From Pocillopora verrucosa (lineage: Eukaryota > Cnidaria > Anthozoa > Scleractinia > Pocilloporidae), in assembly GCF_036669915.1 (NCBI RefSeq), contig NC_089325.1, positions 3,728,683 through 3,792,682 of the forward strand: DNA of 64,000 bases, written 5' to 3'. A model generated the notes under the pieces. It was not told where the DNA came from and made no database searches. It saw nothing but the letters and a program-made list of their open reading frames with translations. Positions within the stretch are counted from its first letter, which is position 1; each line of letters starts with the position of its first letter. Made by a program: the position numbers and the translations under genes. This document shows positions 33,901 to 45,673 of the stretch, in pieces.

Positions 33901-36511
33901 GGGGGGGGGGGGGGGGGTGGGGTTGCCCAGAGGGTGGGATTTTGAAGCCTTGAAATGATCGACGCTTAAATTTTAACCAATACAAAAGAATAAAGCCAGT
34001 CCCCAGAATTGTTAAAAACATATTCTCAGCCTAAAGCAAAAAACCCATTTTTTTTACTGAGAAACTTTCTCAGATTAAATGCCATTTTCCAGTAAACAGC
34101 CTAAATTTTATGACATAATCCTACCCCACTGAGAAAATTTCTCATGGAACTAAATTCTTCGGTTAGTCAGTTTTCCACGCAATTCTCACGTGCACATTTG
34201 CTATCAATCAAATTCGCTGACGAAGGAACGGCAGTAACCATTGCCTTGGCCTGCGAACAGACCGTTGCTTGGTCTCGTCACGCAACGAAGGAAAGAGTGC
34301 AATAGGGGAATGACACTACAGGAAGCGTGACATCAATGCAGTTTCTTTTTGCCAACAGTTATTCAGACAAGAGTGGCAATAGACTATAAAGTACGTGTGT
34401 CTGAGTTTATTTTGGATAAATTGGAAGGTTTCTTTGCTCTCCACTGATCGATATTTTCATTGGAATCTTTTGAAAGTAAAGGCTCTTTTCTTTTACAAAA
34501 ATGCAAACATCAGTTACTTAGAAGCCTATTTCAACCCACCCATGGAAAAAAAATCTTTTGCATGCGTACCATGCCTACATTTACGTCAGTTAAGGACGGA
34601 CAAAACAAATCGTTCTCCCACGAGATCTCGTTGATAAGCGAGTCACACCGCGATTTGTGTAATAAACTGAGATCCCTTAAAGGTCGATTAAGGTTTATAA
34701 AGAATACCTATAGATGACGAATCGGATTTAGAGTAATAATTTAGTCGTTTGGTTTCCTTTGTTTTGTTTTTTTCCTCTTTTCTGTGGTTTTTTGCACCCT
34801 GATGTCACCTAATGATGCATTTCTTTTCTGCAAAAGATTTACCACGACCCTACCCACGTGAATGCTTTGCAGTTTGTCTCTGCTTTCAAAACAGCCAGAA
34901 GAGTATACTTACTCTGAGAAGTGATTTACTGTAAACGCCACTGTCCCATTTTCAAGAACCGCTATATTTTCTAACTGCTCTGTGACTTCGTTCCATTCTC
35001 TTTCATCCTCTTCAGAGGTTCGGCAAAATATCCTGACGTCAGTGGCCGAATAATCCAGACATTTGGGTATGTCTTCCCGGAGCGTAACAGGGATTGTGAG
35101 CCTAGCAGGTGCTAAAAGCTGAACTGGTTCAGAAGTTGAGATGTGTAGGATAGGTCCAACAACTGGTGGTTCTTTCAGTTTAGCATTACTGCACGGAACC
35201 TCTTGCACCTTCAAAGAAAGATGAAGCTGTACTATGTGTACTAATGAAAACCTAAAGGCGCACCAACTTAATAAAGAGTCGTTAAGGCAAACTGAATACA
35301 CAATCATCTCTCACAAAAGTCGCTGACTGAAGGTAAGAGAGTGCTTATCGAATCATGGGCTGATAAGTCTACCTTCGTGTTCAAAAATATTGTCTTTAAC
35401 AGCAAAAACGTAATGTTAATATGTAAATTATTAGGATATATTCTGGTGGAAAGGATGTATAGGTACCTGTACAGTAAGAGCAAAGCTTTGTCCTGTTGGG
35501 AGAGAACTCTCAGGGAATGTTACACTCACTCCTGGATGGTCTGACAGAATGCAGGGAAAGGAAGATGACAAAGTCGAAGGGTTTTTAAACGTGAAAGACT
35601 TGAGACGCCAGACCACCGCAAATGAAGAAAAACTCGTAATTTCTGCCTCTGCAAACGGAAATAACCAGTCTGGGAATTCATCCACGCCAGAATGCTCATC
35701 TTTGATATCTGTAATGAGGCAGAAGGTGTTGTTGACTTTCCTCGTGACAATAAAAAACCCTCTATTCTCAATCCTATATCTTTGTTGATTCAGCTTCATA
35801 TTTTTACAAACAGTTCTTTAAATTTGTTTCTAACAAGTATGATTGTAATACTGGAAGAAGTAAAACAACAACAAAAAGTGGCAGTAGGACAATCACACAA
35901 GATAAAGATGAACATTAAAACGACCAACTTCAATTACAAACTAAGTGTATGAGAAAGAAATACAAAGCCTATGCATCCTCTTATACAGTCAATTTGTTTG
36001 TGGTTTCGTGCAAGGAAAGAGGTCAAGTTGTCTAAGGAAGGATGGCTGTACCCTGTAAATTACCAACATAGCCTCTACCTGATGGCGTCCAAGCCCATCT
36101 GGTTTTCAAGTCCCTCCAATCATTGGTCTTCTCATTGGTCAATTCTTTGATCACCAATTCGTATCCTTTAATGTCACTAGCACTGTGGGATAAAGCCACC
36201 TTCACTTTCACATTGAACTCGTAACGTTCCTCTGTACCAGGAAGGTTTCCACAGGCTAGTTCCATCACACTGCTCACTAAGGCCTCATTTCTTCCAAGGG
36301 GTGGTGATAGAATCTGCTGATTCCATAAAGAACATGTGACCTCGGTACATGTTGCCAGAGCTTTAGGAGGGATCAGTACACGCGATGGGACGTTTTGGAC
36401 CATTAGTGCCCCTCCTTCTTCGGTAATCTCGCTTCTGTAAAATGAGAGACGTGAAATCAAATAAAAAAGAAGAGGAACAAGGAAGGGTGTTTCACTGAAC
36501 ATTCTTTTCAT
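23468..36511 (-). CDS. ZU5-ZU5-UPA / GT4 glycosyltransferase / coiled-coil protein
   Basis: Supported exons, minus strand: 36079-36434 (or from ATG 36511), 35467-35708, 34913-35208, 32960-33286, 32691-32835, 32052-32117, 30382-31621, then 27866-27919, about 27016-27124, about 26378-26459, 25669-25726, 25177-25247, 24493-24533, 24100-24133 and 23468-23563 (stop TAG). Phases agree continuously from the ZU5 exon through the glycosyltransferase exon, and again from 25726 to the stop. Between 30382 and 25726 some small exons are unresolved. Order: ZU5-A, ZU5-B with HFS, UPA, short linker, GT4 enzyme, coiled coil. The 5' end is ambiguous: an in-frame ATG at 36511 gives a hydrophobic leader, but a clean acceptor (CTCATTTTACAG) ends at 36435. 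An intracellular sensor or effector is inferred, not shown. Confidence 0.75.
28610..30380. other. Intron of the ZU5-GT gene without clear exons
   Basis: Between the glycosyltransferase exon and the coiled-coil exons. A possible small exon ends near 29280 (LDRKIKKFK, then GTAGAAAG), but no acceptor was found. From 30060 to 30300 there is a purine-rich tract (GTAGTAGTA, GGAAAGAAGGAAGG) running into degenerate AATAAATGAATG repeats. Nothing else was recognised. Confidence 0.4.
30382..31621 (-). other. Single-exon GT4 glycosyltransferase domain
   Basis: One 1,240-nt exon encodes a complete GT-B fold of about 400 residues. Seen near its start: LNVTILADEWNSLKGGLSTF (N-terminal strand and GG loop of GT4/glycogen-synthase-like enzymes) and VVIGHGVKLG. 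Then QVLMFGRGDDEDFELKGYDI opens the C-terminal Rossmann half. The EX7E signature EGFGLTALE is at 30644-30670, followed by GLSAGLPVLAGHNSGF. Both glutamates and the glycine loop are present, so activity is plausible; donor and acceptor are unknown. An intronless catalytic domain inside an intron-rich gene suggests insertion of a retroposed or foreign sequence (inference). Flanking introns are phase 0 and phase 1. Confidence 0.85.
32691..36434 (-). other. ZU5-ZU5-UPA module with HFS site
   Basis: ZU5-A: GGALMVQNVPSRVLIPPKAL, then YEFNVKVKVALSHSA and SFSSFAVVWRL. ZU5-B: GVSVTFPESSLPTGQSFALT, VVGPILHISTSEPVQLLAP, ARLTIPVTL, then NGTVAFTVNHFSEHW. UPA-like part in exons 32960-33286 and 32691-32835 (FFARLYATENPSIYVLTLFC, then LRVSISDLSNLQVELYMEE). 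The codons for H-F-S are at 34915-34923. In PIDD, and in the ZU5-UPA (FIIND) of NLRP1 and CARD8, the backbone breaks before the serine of an (H/S)FS motif at this same end of ZU5. ZU5-A has SFS in the matching place. The two-ZU5-plus-UPA order matches PIDD and ankyrin. Confidence 0.78.
33903..33924. repeat. Poly-G run
   Basis: About 17 consecutive G followed by TGGGG, in an intron of the ZU5-GT gene. Runs of this length are error-prone in sequencing, so the exact length is uncertain. Confidence 0.8.
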
Positions 36512-37700
36512 TGTAATTAATTGTTTAACGCGCGCGCTATTTACGTTTACCGTTCCGCGCGCGCTCCGTTTGAATTCATATACCGCAATAATTATCGCAA
36601 TGTTTGTCGCGTAAAACGTTTAATTTAAGACGCGTAATCTAGGTTTCAGTTGTTCAGTTCAGCTTCAGCCTCCGTAACTATTTGCCACAAGTACGGAGGC
36701 AGTCAAGAAGTAAGTTTTCAGTTGATTTCCAGGTTATCACAATTAATTTTCTGTTTGTTTTGAACGCTTGTAAGGCTGAGTACCCACATGGTTTCTTTGT
36801 GTTTTAGATCGAATTGTGTTATTAAATTAAATACGGTTCTTCCTCCGCATTGGCTCTTTAGTCTTCTTTTCGACGGAACAAAGGGCATTATCATCAACAA
36901 AAACAGTAATATAAATAACAATAATATTAATGATCAAATAATCACTCCCTGTGCATGCTGTTCAATGCAAACATTTCCAGCAAATTTTCTTCCGTTACAT
37001 GATGCATAATTCAATTATTTACCCTGGGACTCCAAATTTTATGTTGAACGAAAGCACCAATTAACTATTATTCTACTGGAGCGTGCCAAATACGACATGA
37101 TAAATAACCAACAAGGTCAACAGTCCAAAGTTGGTAATGTAATCTCATATTCTGCAAACCTGAGTAGAATAATTGTTTTGTTAAAAATTCACACAAAAAG
37201 AAATCTGCTCTTTTCCAACATTGCTACATGGCTTACTCACAGATATTTCTTTTTCACTTTGCTAAAAAATTCATGGAACATATTTGTTGAAGCCAGGCAA
37301 TGAGATTGGAGCTTGAGGTTACATGCTTATGTTCAGTCAATCAGAAGGCAAAAATTTTAATAACTGTACTCCACTTTTCAAGTATACTTACTTACTAACA
37401 CTGATCTTGTTATTCCTTGTAGAAAACTCTTTTTAATTTCCAGAAGAAGAGAACATGAAAAAAATTTAAAAAAAAAAAAAAAATGAAGCAGTCAAAGTAA
37501 AGACTATCATCTCAAGTTTCGTGACTTAAGGCGAAGTCACTGTATCAGATGAAACATATGATAGTTCTCTTTAAATTTAGTTGCACAACAGAAAGCGAAA
37601 CCCAGGTAAAAACAGTAACCCATTTGGAGTGAGGAAAACATCACAAGAAGCCATTGGGAGTCAATCACACATCAACAAATGAAGATAACCTATAAAAAGA
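36512..37700. promoter_or_regulatory. Region upstream of the ZU5 exon, with a CpG patch
   Basis: Two CGCGCGCGCT blocks (36529-36538 and 36556-36565) sit just beyond the possible start ATG at 36511, in otherwise AT-rich DNA. This would suit a promoter for the minus-strand ZU5-GT gene. The rest of the interval is AT-rich with short repeats and a poly-A run near 37467-37483. No exon is supported. Confidence 0.4.
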
Positions 37701-37729
37701 ATCTACTTTTCTGCTCTCTTGAAGAAAAC

Positions 37730-38290
37730 CCTGCCAACAATACAGTCACCAACCCTGCCAACAATCCAGTCGCAGGTGCTCTTCTAGAATATTACATGCA
37801 CTAAAGGGCATCTATGCAGTTGTATTTAATCCCATGACAGAAGAACAAGTTTACCAGCCAGTGTTAAAATAATAAAAAACTACAAGTTGTGGTATAGATT
37901 TATCTCAAGCAAGTTCCTTGGGCTCAAATGTTTGTAAATGTTCCAAATATTTACAACATCTACCAGGGTGTATAAATTTAGTATCTCATATCAGATTTGA
38001 CTAAATCTGAGTTCCAGATTCTTTTTTCACTTTACCTTTTCTTTCCTGAAGTCTCATAGCTTTAGGTAGTTCTTTTTGTTCTCTTTCACGACCAGTGGTG
38101 AACATGTCAGATGGGGGTGAAGTACCTAAGAAGACCAAAAGTGTAGAGCAAAATTAGCATTCAGTGTCTTCTTCATGTCAAACTCAAATGTACCTATTCC
38201 ATCAACCCTCACAACAACCAACTTAATATTCCTTTAAACTGAAGGAGAGATTGGAGAAAATTCTACAGTGGAAATGATGGAAAAATTGAA
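37730..38290. repeat. Direct repeat unit 1 (with exon 38036-38125)
   Basis: About 500 bp recur at about 39350-39870, offset about 1.59 kb in the same orientation, diverged by scattered substitutions and small indels. Each unit carries a 90-nt minus-strand exon with consensus borders (TTAG acceptor, AAAAG|GTAAAGTG donor). The exon reads SPPSDMFTTGRERE and then LPKAMRLQERK. A local 22-bp tandem (CCTGCCAACAAT...) lies at 37729-37770. Confidence 0.75.
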
Positions 38291-38672
38291 GGCATATAAC
38301 AGCATTCTTTATCTAGTTCACCCAAAAAAATTCATTAAACGTAAATTCATTTTTATTTTGCCTTCTAATCTCTGAGATTTCCCAAAAGGTTCTTGTTCTT
38401 AAGCTGAAGGAGTGGTGCAGTATACAAGGAGACACAAGATGTCTTAGCACAAAGGCAGAAAGAGAGAAATTAGCATTTAATATGTTTTTATACTGGGTGA
38501 AAGGTTAGGAATGAGCATTCTAGCATGTATCATGGTCATGTTTAGGTATAATACTCTGTTCCCATTAACTCTCCCATGTATCACTTATGAACATTATTGA
38601 AAAGAGTTCTACATGCATATCTAAATATAAACAGCTTCTTTTACAGGGAGAGAATATTCTTCAACCAGTTTA

Positions 38673-39059
38673 TCAAGAATGCCATATCAGTAATCTTCTA
38701 ACAACTCCCTCCAGGTTTTCAAGAGAATCACACCCCACTGAAATCACCAAACAACCTTCAACTGGAACACCTGTTGCAGGCTTTTCCGAGTATTCCTGAA
38801 ACTCATTGCGATCTTCTGCAGACTGTTGTAGTGTGGTTTGGAGGTAGTTGCTTTGTATTAAGGATAGGATTTTGTCTTCCATGGTTTGGAAATCTTTAGT
38901 TCCCGTATGAACTAAGCTTCCCTCAGTAGCAGATGCAACAGAAGCCTTCTGGTGTGGATCCTTTTGGAATCCTGCTGACTCTGGTGTTAACATGAAAGAA
39001 GCTGTATCAAAAGTCAACTCAGCACTCTGATGAGTTATCTCTCTATCTGCTACATCTTC
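38673..39059 (-). CDS. Orphan minus-strand exon with a cnidarian-type C-terminal motif
   Basis: An open segment follows a good acceptor (CAACTCTGCCAG) at 39060 and reads EDVADREITHQSAELTFDTA onward. It ends with PVEGCLVISVGCDSLENLEG, then RRLLIWHS and a stop at 38673. The GCLVISVGCDSLENLEG pattern resembles a motif I recall in many coral and sea-anemone Death-fold/NACHT proteins (xLVIxVxCxSLExLExLW); this is memory, not a search. It could be a 5' exon of the ZU5-GT gene, a separate broken gene, or spliced to the truncated ROCO-2. No complete model could be built. Confidence 0.4.
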   Translation of the reverse strand, partial: EDVADREITHQSAELTFDTASFMLTPESAGFQKDPHQKASVASATEGSLVHTGTKDFQTMEDKILSLIQSNYLQTTLQQSAEDRNEFQEYSEKPATGVPVEGCLVISVGCDSLENLEGVVRRLLIWHS

Positions 39060-39349
39060 CTGGCAGAGTTGCAAAGATGATGTGAGTCTTGCATATGCAG
39101 AATACCAAATTAATTAAATTATTGCCACAAGAATTTTGAAAATGTCTCACTTTTTTTGTTTCAAATGCAAGATGAGGGTGAGAGGATTGATAAATGTTCC
39201 CAGCAAACTATAAAGCAAAAATCATCAGTGACTCGTGTAATTTGGTTTTATCAACTGAGTTGATAATGTAAATTAGCCACCATAAAGAATTTCTAAGCTG
39301 ACATTTTGAGCATTAGCCCTTCCTCATTTTGCTCTGATAAGACCTCAGT

Positions 39350-39870
39350 CAAACATATTCCAGTTGCAGGCCTATTAGTGCTCTTCCAGAATATTACATG
39401 GAGTAGGGCAGCTAGGCAGTTGTATTTAGTTTTAAGTTTATCATACATTGCAAAAATAATAAAAATTTACAAGTTGTGGCATAGATTTATCTCTTGAGCA
39501 AGTTCCTTGGGCTTAAATGTTTGTAAATGTTTCAAATATTCACAACATCTACCAATATAGAAATTTAGTATTTTAAATTAGATTTGAATAAATCTGAGTT
39601 CCAGATTCTTTTTTCACTTTACCTTTTCTTTCCTGAAGTCTCATAGCTTTACGTAGTTCTTCTCGTTCTTTTTCACGGCCAGTAGTGAACATATAAGATG
39701 GGGGTGAAGTACCTAAGGCCAAAAGTGTAGAGCAAATTTAGCATTCAGTGTCTTCTTCATGTCAAACTCAAATGCACCTATTCCATCAGCCCTCACAAAA
39801 GCCAACTTAATATTCCTTTAAATTGAAGGAGAGATTGGAGAAATTCTACATTTTAAATGATGGAAAAAAA
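39350..39870. repeat. Direct repeat unit 2 (with exon 39623-39712)
   Basis: Second copy of the unit at 37730-38290. Its 90-nt exon has the same length and borders, and reads SPPSYMFTTGREKEREELRK, then AMRLQERK. Exon duplication within one gene, or duplication of a gene fragment, are both possible. From 39880 to 40370 nothing coding was recognised. Confidence 0.72.
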
Positions 39871-42317
39871 GGAGCATGTCCATGAGAGCACCAGGCAGTC
39901 ATGCTACTGCAATCTCACAGATTTCAGTGAAATTTTGCCAGTTTAAAGGGTCTACGTACTCAAAACTCAGTGGGCAAACTGTTTCAGTGGTATTTAACTG
40001 ATTACTCTGAGGCTTCACATACATATTGTTACATCATTAATTAATGTACAACTCAAGTAGCAGTGAATTTGATTAATGGCTTGTCAATCAACAGCGGCAA
40101 ATAAATGACCGTGTTTTAAGACTTTTCAATTCATCCAAATATTTGATGACTTTGAGGTCAAATATCTCCCCTTGCCAGAAAACTACAATACCAATTTTAA
40201 TTCCCTTTTATAATCCATCATTCATCTCTGAAAACCATCAAAAAATCTTTGGGCACTGCTATATTTTTGTCTCAGATGCCTTTGAGAATCTGTGACTGTG
40301 ACAATCTTCTCTCAACTACACCATGGTTGATTATGATTGTAATTATTAATATTGTTTCACCATCCCCAGCCGCTACCATCTTAACATTCCCTGTGGGAAA
40401 ACTAAATTGGGTTTAGAGAGCAAGAGAGCAAGGTTGTATGCAAGTTGTGCTTCATTTCCGCGGGCTCTTATTTCATGTGGTACTAGAACAAATAAGAAAA
40501 AACTATTAATATAGGCATGCATTTTGACCGTTGAAAATAATTTGACCCAGATACAGATATCCATATCCAAATAAAAAGTAATGAGACAAGTGGTTTTCCT
40601 AGTATTTAATGTTTCCCTAATTTGTCTACTGCAGACTGAGATCTTTGATTTCTGAATGACTGAATCTAAGAGAAAGAGACATGAAACAAAAAACATACCT
40701 TGATTATCATCATCTATTGGTATTACTTTGTCACCATCAAAAAATCCTGCAGTCCCATTCTCCTTTTGACCAAACCACATACCATGATATCTAAAATATA
40801 ATAAATACATAACATGCTATCAGCTTTTCAATGACACTGTCAATGTACTCTACAACTGTCGATGTACTCTACAAAACAAGTTTGTTTTTTCTTCCATGTA
40901 AAATAATAAGAATGAAGAAGTGAAACTCTGACTTGAGCTGGCTTTTTTCTGCTGGCTTTGTTTCTTAATGACAGAAATAATCAGATACAAATATTGACCT
41001 AAAGGGGTGTTATTTCAGGATAACTTTCAGGTGATTTTGCACCACATGATGTTAAGTAGCCAATAGAGTTGTGCAAAAATTAACAAGTGGGTTATAACAT
41101 GATATATTTACCAGGCATTACACAAAAAGCACCCTGTATTATAAAAACAAGCACACTCAGAAAACTTCACATGGAAACCATTACAAGCTGTAAGTAAATG
41201 TATCTCCCAAAATCTAAAGCATGGTGACCAGTAAGAGTGCTCTCAATCTGGAACTTGAAAAAATTATTAAGAAGAAAAGATGGCTTTTACCTCGTTGCAT
41301 CCTGTGATATCACCCAAAGTTTCTCTCCTTTGCCATATGAAAGCTCACAAGGTTCTGCAGAGGAATTGCTTGTTGTAAAACAGAACTTTTCTGGTCTTTC
41401 CTGAAGAATAAAAGTCATCAGTATTAAGTACTGTCTAACAATTTACTGCATCCCTTTTCCATGTAACCAGCAAAGGTAGTTGTCACACGTGGCCAGTACT
41501 TCACTCTCAACTATTTTCAGAGTCACCATTTGGTGATCTAAAATCATAAATTGTTTGCCAGAAAAATAATTATTTTGAGTTACCACAGCAATGAAAATGG
41601 TTACAGCTTAGTACACTGGTGGTATCTACAGAAATCAGACTGGTGATCTAAATGGTCATGAGCCAGTTCTCAAACAACTTGATCAGAAAATTTATTCAAA
41701 GTAAGAATGTGTGGTCAGCCTGTTGTTTTGATAAGGTATTCTACATATTGATTAATACCTAACACCACAGTTTACAACAGTACTCTTGCTAGCAAAAAGT
41801 CTGATACCAACTAAAAATGCCATTTAACTACTTCTGACATCGAAATATCTTACAATGTTCCTTAACAAGAAGCTTTGCAGAAAGCAGAAGGAAGTTATAA
41901 CTCGTGCACAAGAAAAAATATTAGTAGAATTACAAGTCAGAGTGTATATCTTGAAAAACATGACATTTCATAAATTAAAGTACACAAAAAGAGAGGAAAA
42001 GAGTGGAAAAGGTTGGGAAAAGTCCCCCCCCCCTCGCACTTGCTCCTCTGTAATTAATGCTTTCAATTCAAAATTACGTTATTTCAAACACCTTGGCAAG
42101 AGTCTGAACTATGTCATGGAACGTTGGTCTTTTACTAAAATCCTCTACTTGACATCTCTCCAGAAGAGAAGCAACACCACATGGACACACAAGAGACTGC
42201 TTTCTATCACCCTGAAAAAATCATTGCAAAAAATTATGTGAACAAAAATCATTCAATGCTAAGAAAAATAAACTTTTACAGACTAACTGTGATTGGCCAA
42301 GAAATGAAAAAAGAAAA

Positions 42318-42378
42318 ATGCATATATATAGATCTTGTATAGATCTATATAGATATAGATCTATATATAGATCTTGTC
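42318..42378. repeat. AGATCTATATA inverted microsatellite, copy 2 only
   Basis: Repeated ATATAGATC/GATCTATAT motifs form several nested palindromes. The corresponding copy 1 sequence (around 13978-14010) has just one AGATCTT, so this expanded after duplication or was lost in copy 1. Confidence 0.7.
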
Positions 42379-45300
42379 ATGGTTTGAAAATTTAAGGATA
42401 GAGAGTGCAGACAAACCTGGAACATACTAAGATTCTAGTCTTTAATTGCATTCTAATCAAATTTTCAACTTCAGGACATAGAACACCAAAAAATATAAAT
42501 TGAACAGATTCTATCAATAAAAGTTCAGGTTTAAAGAGAAGAAGACGGGGGGGGGTGAGGAGACAGGACAGAAGGACAAGGGGAGGAGGGGGTGAGGGCA
42601 CAAACACTGAGAGCAACAACCCATCTAAGAGAAGTACACATAATCATGATTACCTCATGCTACACAAACTGGAGATGAGCAAATTTGTTAAAAGCAGTTT
42701 TGGGCCATAAGAATGATCTTTGAATTCAACTAATTTTTTTTTTCATTCATCAGTAAGTAGACTCTCACCTGAAAAAGGTTTACTAGTCGGCCTGATTGAT
42801 GGGAGTCAAGGTATCTGAACATTGACAAAACTACATGAGAGAACAAGGCAACCACTCCTTTAACAGACAGGTCATCCAAACGATGACCCTGATGACCAGT
42901 TATTGTTGACAGTAGTAAATTACCACGCTGACCCTCTCTGACCTCTCTGAAAAAGAAAAGAATATAAAATGCATGATTTAAACCTCTTTTTGTGATCTAT
43001 TTTCTGATGAGAAGATGAGACTCAATTTTCTGCAATTCCTGGTTCAAACTTTCCTTGTCTTTTTGCATTAAAAACAAATTTGAAATTAACTTAAAGGAAA
43101 AGAAAACATGAACAAAAGTAAAAATTGAACCACAGCATATACCCATGTTTGGATAAGGTGTAATGTTTCACCTCAAAAAAAAAAAAGAACACATAGTAAC
43201 TGTTTAAGTCATTAATTTGACCAAGGCTATTCAAACCACATCAAAATTCAAATTTACCCCATCCAGCCTATTATCGTATCGACGGCTACATGTACATGTA
43301 ACCCTTTAATACAAAGTACAGTGCAAGTTTTTGGAATTGTCTCATGATGTCCCTCAGCAGAATAATAATAATTTTTTACAGTGAGGCCTTAAGCTACTCT
43401 TAAAAATTAAAAGCGAAAAAATGAGGAAGATATGTTTGACTTGTAAAATACTGTATCCACCAATTTTATTGTTTTAGCCTCAAAAATAAAATATGATTGA
43501 GGATTAACACACTCTATGTAAAATTTGAGGAATCCTTACTGTTTAGCCTTATTAATTTCTTCTTCATAATAGCAGCACATAAAACCACCAAGGCTGATCT
43601 GTGGATAAAAAAATGCCATCTTCATGGTACTGTTGATTTGAGTTCCTCATTAGTATTTATTTATAACCCTCTAATTCCTAGATCAAATTTGTAACTCTCC
43701 TTACCGTCAATTTTACCATTCTTATAATGTTAGTTCTAAGAATTTAGTATTGGATCAGCAAATTATCCCCAAATTGATATTTTTCTTTACTCTCATCACT
43801 TATCTGGTTGATATTGTATTGATATTGTAAGGAGAAATTCTGTTGTGGTCATTAATGGGAGTTAGAGGGTTAAAAGACAAGGAGACCAAAAAGAGTAGGG
43901 AGGGTTTGGAAAGGTAAATGTAGGACAGAGAAGATGAAGAAGGAAAGATGGAGAAAAGAGAAAGGAGACAAGAGGTAAGAGAATTGAGATGGGAGAAAGA
44001 ACGACATAAAAGGAGAAGAGAAGGCTCAGAATAGAGGAGAATGAAAAAGAGGCAAGACAAAGGACACAAGGAAGGATTAGAAGAGTTACAATGAATTACA
44101 AGTTTTAATCTTCAAAAGAGATACGGTGTGACAAAACAACACCTAACTTTTTAAATTTCCAAATTCAACAAAAAGAAATCTTCAGAAGCTCTGAGGAGAA
44201 AGATATAGACTCCCAACTGTAGTTTACTCCTGAGAGCATTTTAGAAGAGCAAATTTCCATTAACCATCACCAATTAGAAGGAAGAAGATCATCAATTTTT
44301 TTAAATAACAGAATGATGTAGACATTACCTTTTCAAGAGATGAGATGTAAACAAAAGGCTCCGCTACAGATGTATGAACAAGATGTTTGGACTCCAAATA
44401 TTCCAGAGCTGAAGAGAGCTGTGATGCATAGAGCCAGGCATGGAAGAGAGATGGAACACGAAACTCCTCCAAATGACCTTTGTTGAAAAATTCAACCACC
44501 TTGCACAGTAATAAAAAACAGGAGAATGTTATTATTGGTACATCTTAAAGAGGTGAAGTAAATTACCATCTGTTAACCTAAATTGACTGCATTATGTGTG
44601 TAATGAATAATTCAAAATAACTTACTGTAAGCTGTCACACTGATTAAGAGACTTCAAGAATTTAGCCAGCAGAAAATGACAATTGAAAATAAAAAATATA
44701 TACTGTACCAATCCCACAGAGTCTGTATATGAGCCCAAAATAACAGCACCATAAAACTTCATGATATAGTCGTGATGGAGACCTGTCATTATTTTAGCTT
44801 CTCTAATGAACAACTCTCGCTGTGTTGGGCCCAAGTCAAACCGTACAACAACATCAACCTGATGAAAAGAATACAGGAATTTGTGCTCATGTGTCTAAGT
44901 TTGTCTGCCCTCATCCCATCACATATTTGCAGGAAAATGTTTGAAAAAGTTTTCAGACAAGCCACTGATGCTAATCACTTGTCGGAAATACATGATTAAC
45001 TGACTCAATGACCTTATGACTCAAAGTGTAGCAAATTTGAATGTACTAATAAGCATTTTTCCTCTCAAATTTCACTCTTGTTTAAAAATTTTCAGCCCAC
45101 TTAAACTGAACTGATTACATACACTCTACTGGAGTTAGAAGCGTGTTAACTTTGCCAATAAGTTTACAGTTCCTTAGCTGCCTACTTCAGATCACAATCA
45201 ATACAATAGGTGGCTAAGAGAGTGATACAAAACTTGAAAAAAGGAATTCAAAATGAATAACAGGGGTAAGTTTCTAAATAAATTGTGGTGCTGAGTCAAT

Positions 45301-45525
45301 GGGAGAGTATAACAGTGTAATTAAGTATAATCAACTGAGTTGATGAGTAAACATAGGTTGGCCATTGTAAAGTCAGTTTCAAAGCTGATGTTTCAAGCTG
45401 ACTCTGGGTAGAGGCTCGCATTCAAGACCTGACTGGGTTGATGTGTTCACTCTCACAGTACCTCTCTCCACTCAGGAGAATAAATAGGTAGCGGTAAATT
45501 GTCAGGGAAGCTTGATGAAATGCTG

Positions 45526-45673
45526 AGGGGGAGAGGGGTAACCTTGTGATGGACTAGGGGAGAGGGGTAACCTTGTGATGGACTAGGGGAGAGGGGTAAC
45601 CTTGTGATGGACTAGGGGAGAGGGGTAACCTTGTGATGGACTAGGGGAGAGGGGTAACCTTGTGATGGACTAG
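45526..45673. repeat. 29-bp minisatellite, five units (copy 2)
   Basis: Five near-identical units of the 29-bp repeat, against two at 17171-17232. Located in the intron between exons 3 and 4 of ROCO-2. This is a length difference between otherwise very similar copies. Confidence 0.85.

Noticed and set aside
36435..36511. Signal peptide (FLVPLLFYLISRLSFYRS) for the ZU5-GT protein
   Set aside because: A clean splice acceptor with a pyrimidine tract ends at 36435, so the hydrophobic stretch is probably the translated pyrimidine-rich intron end. A secreted ZU5-UPA-GT protein would also be unexpected.
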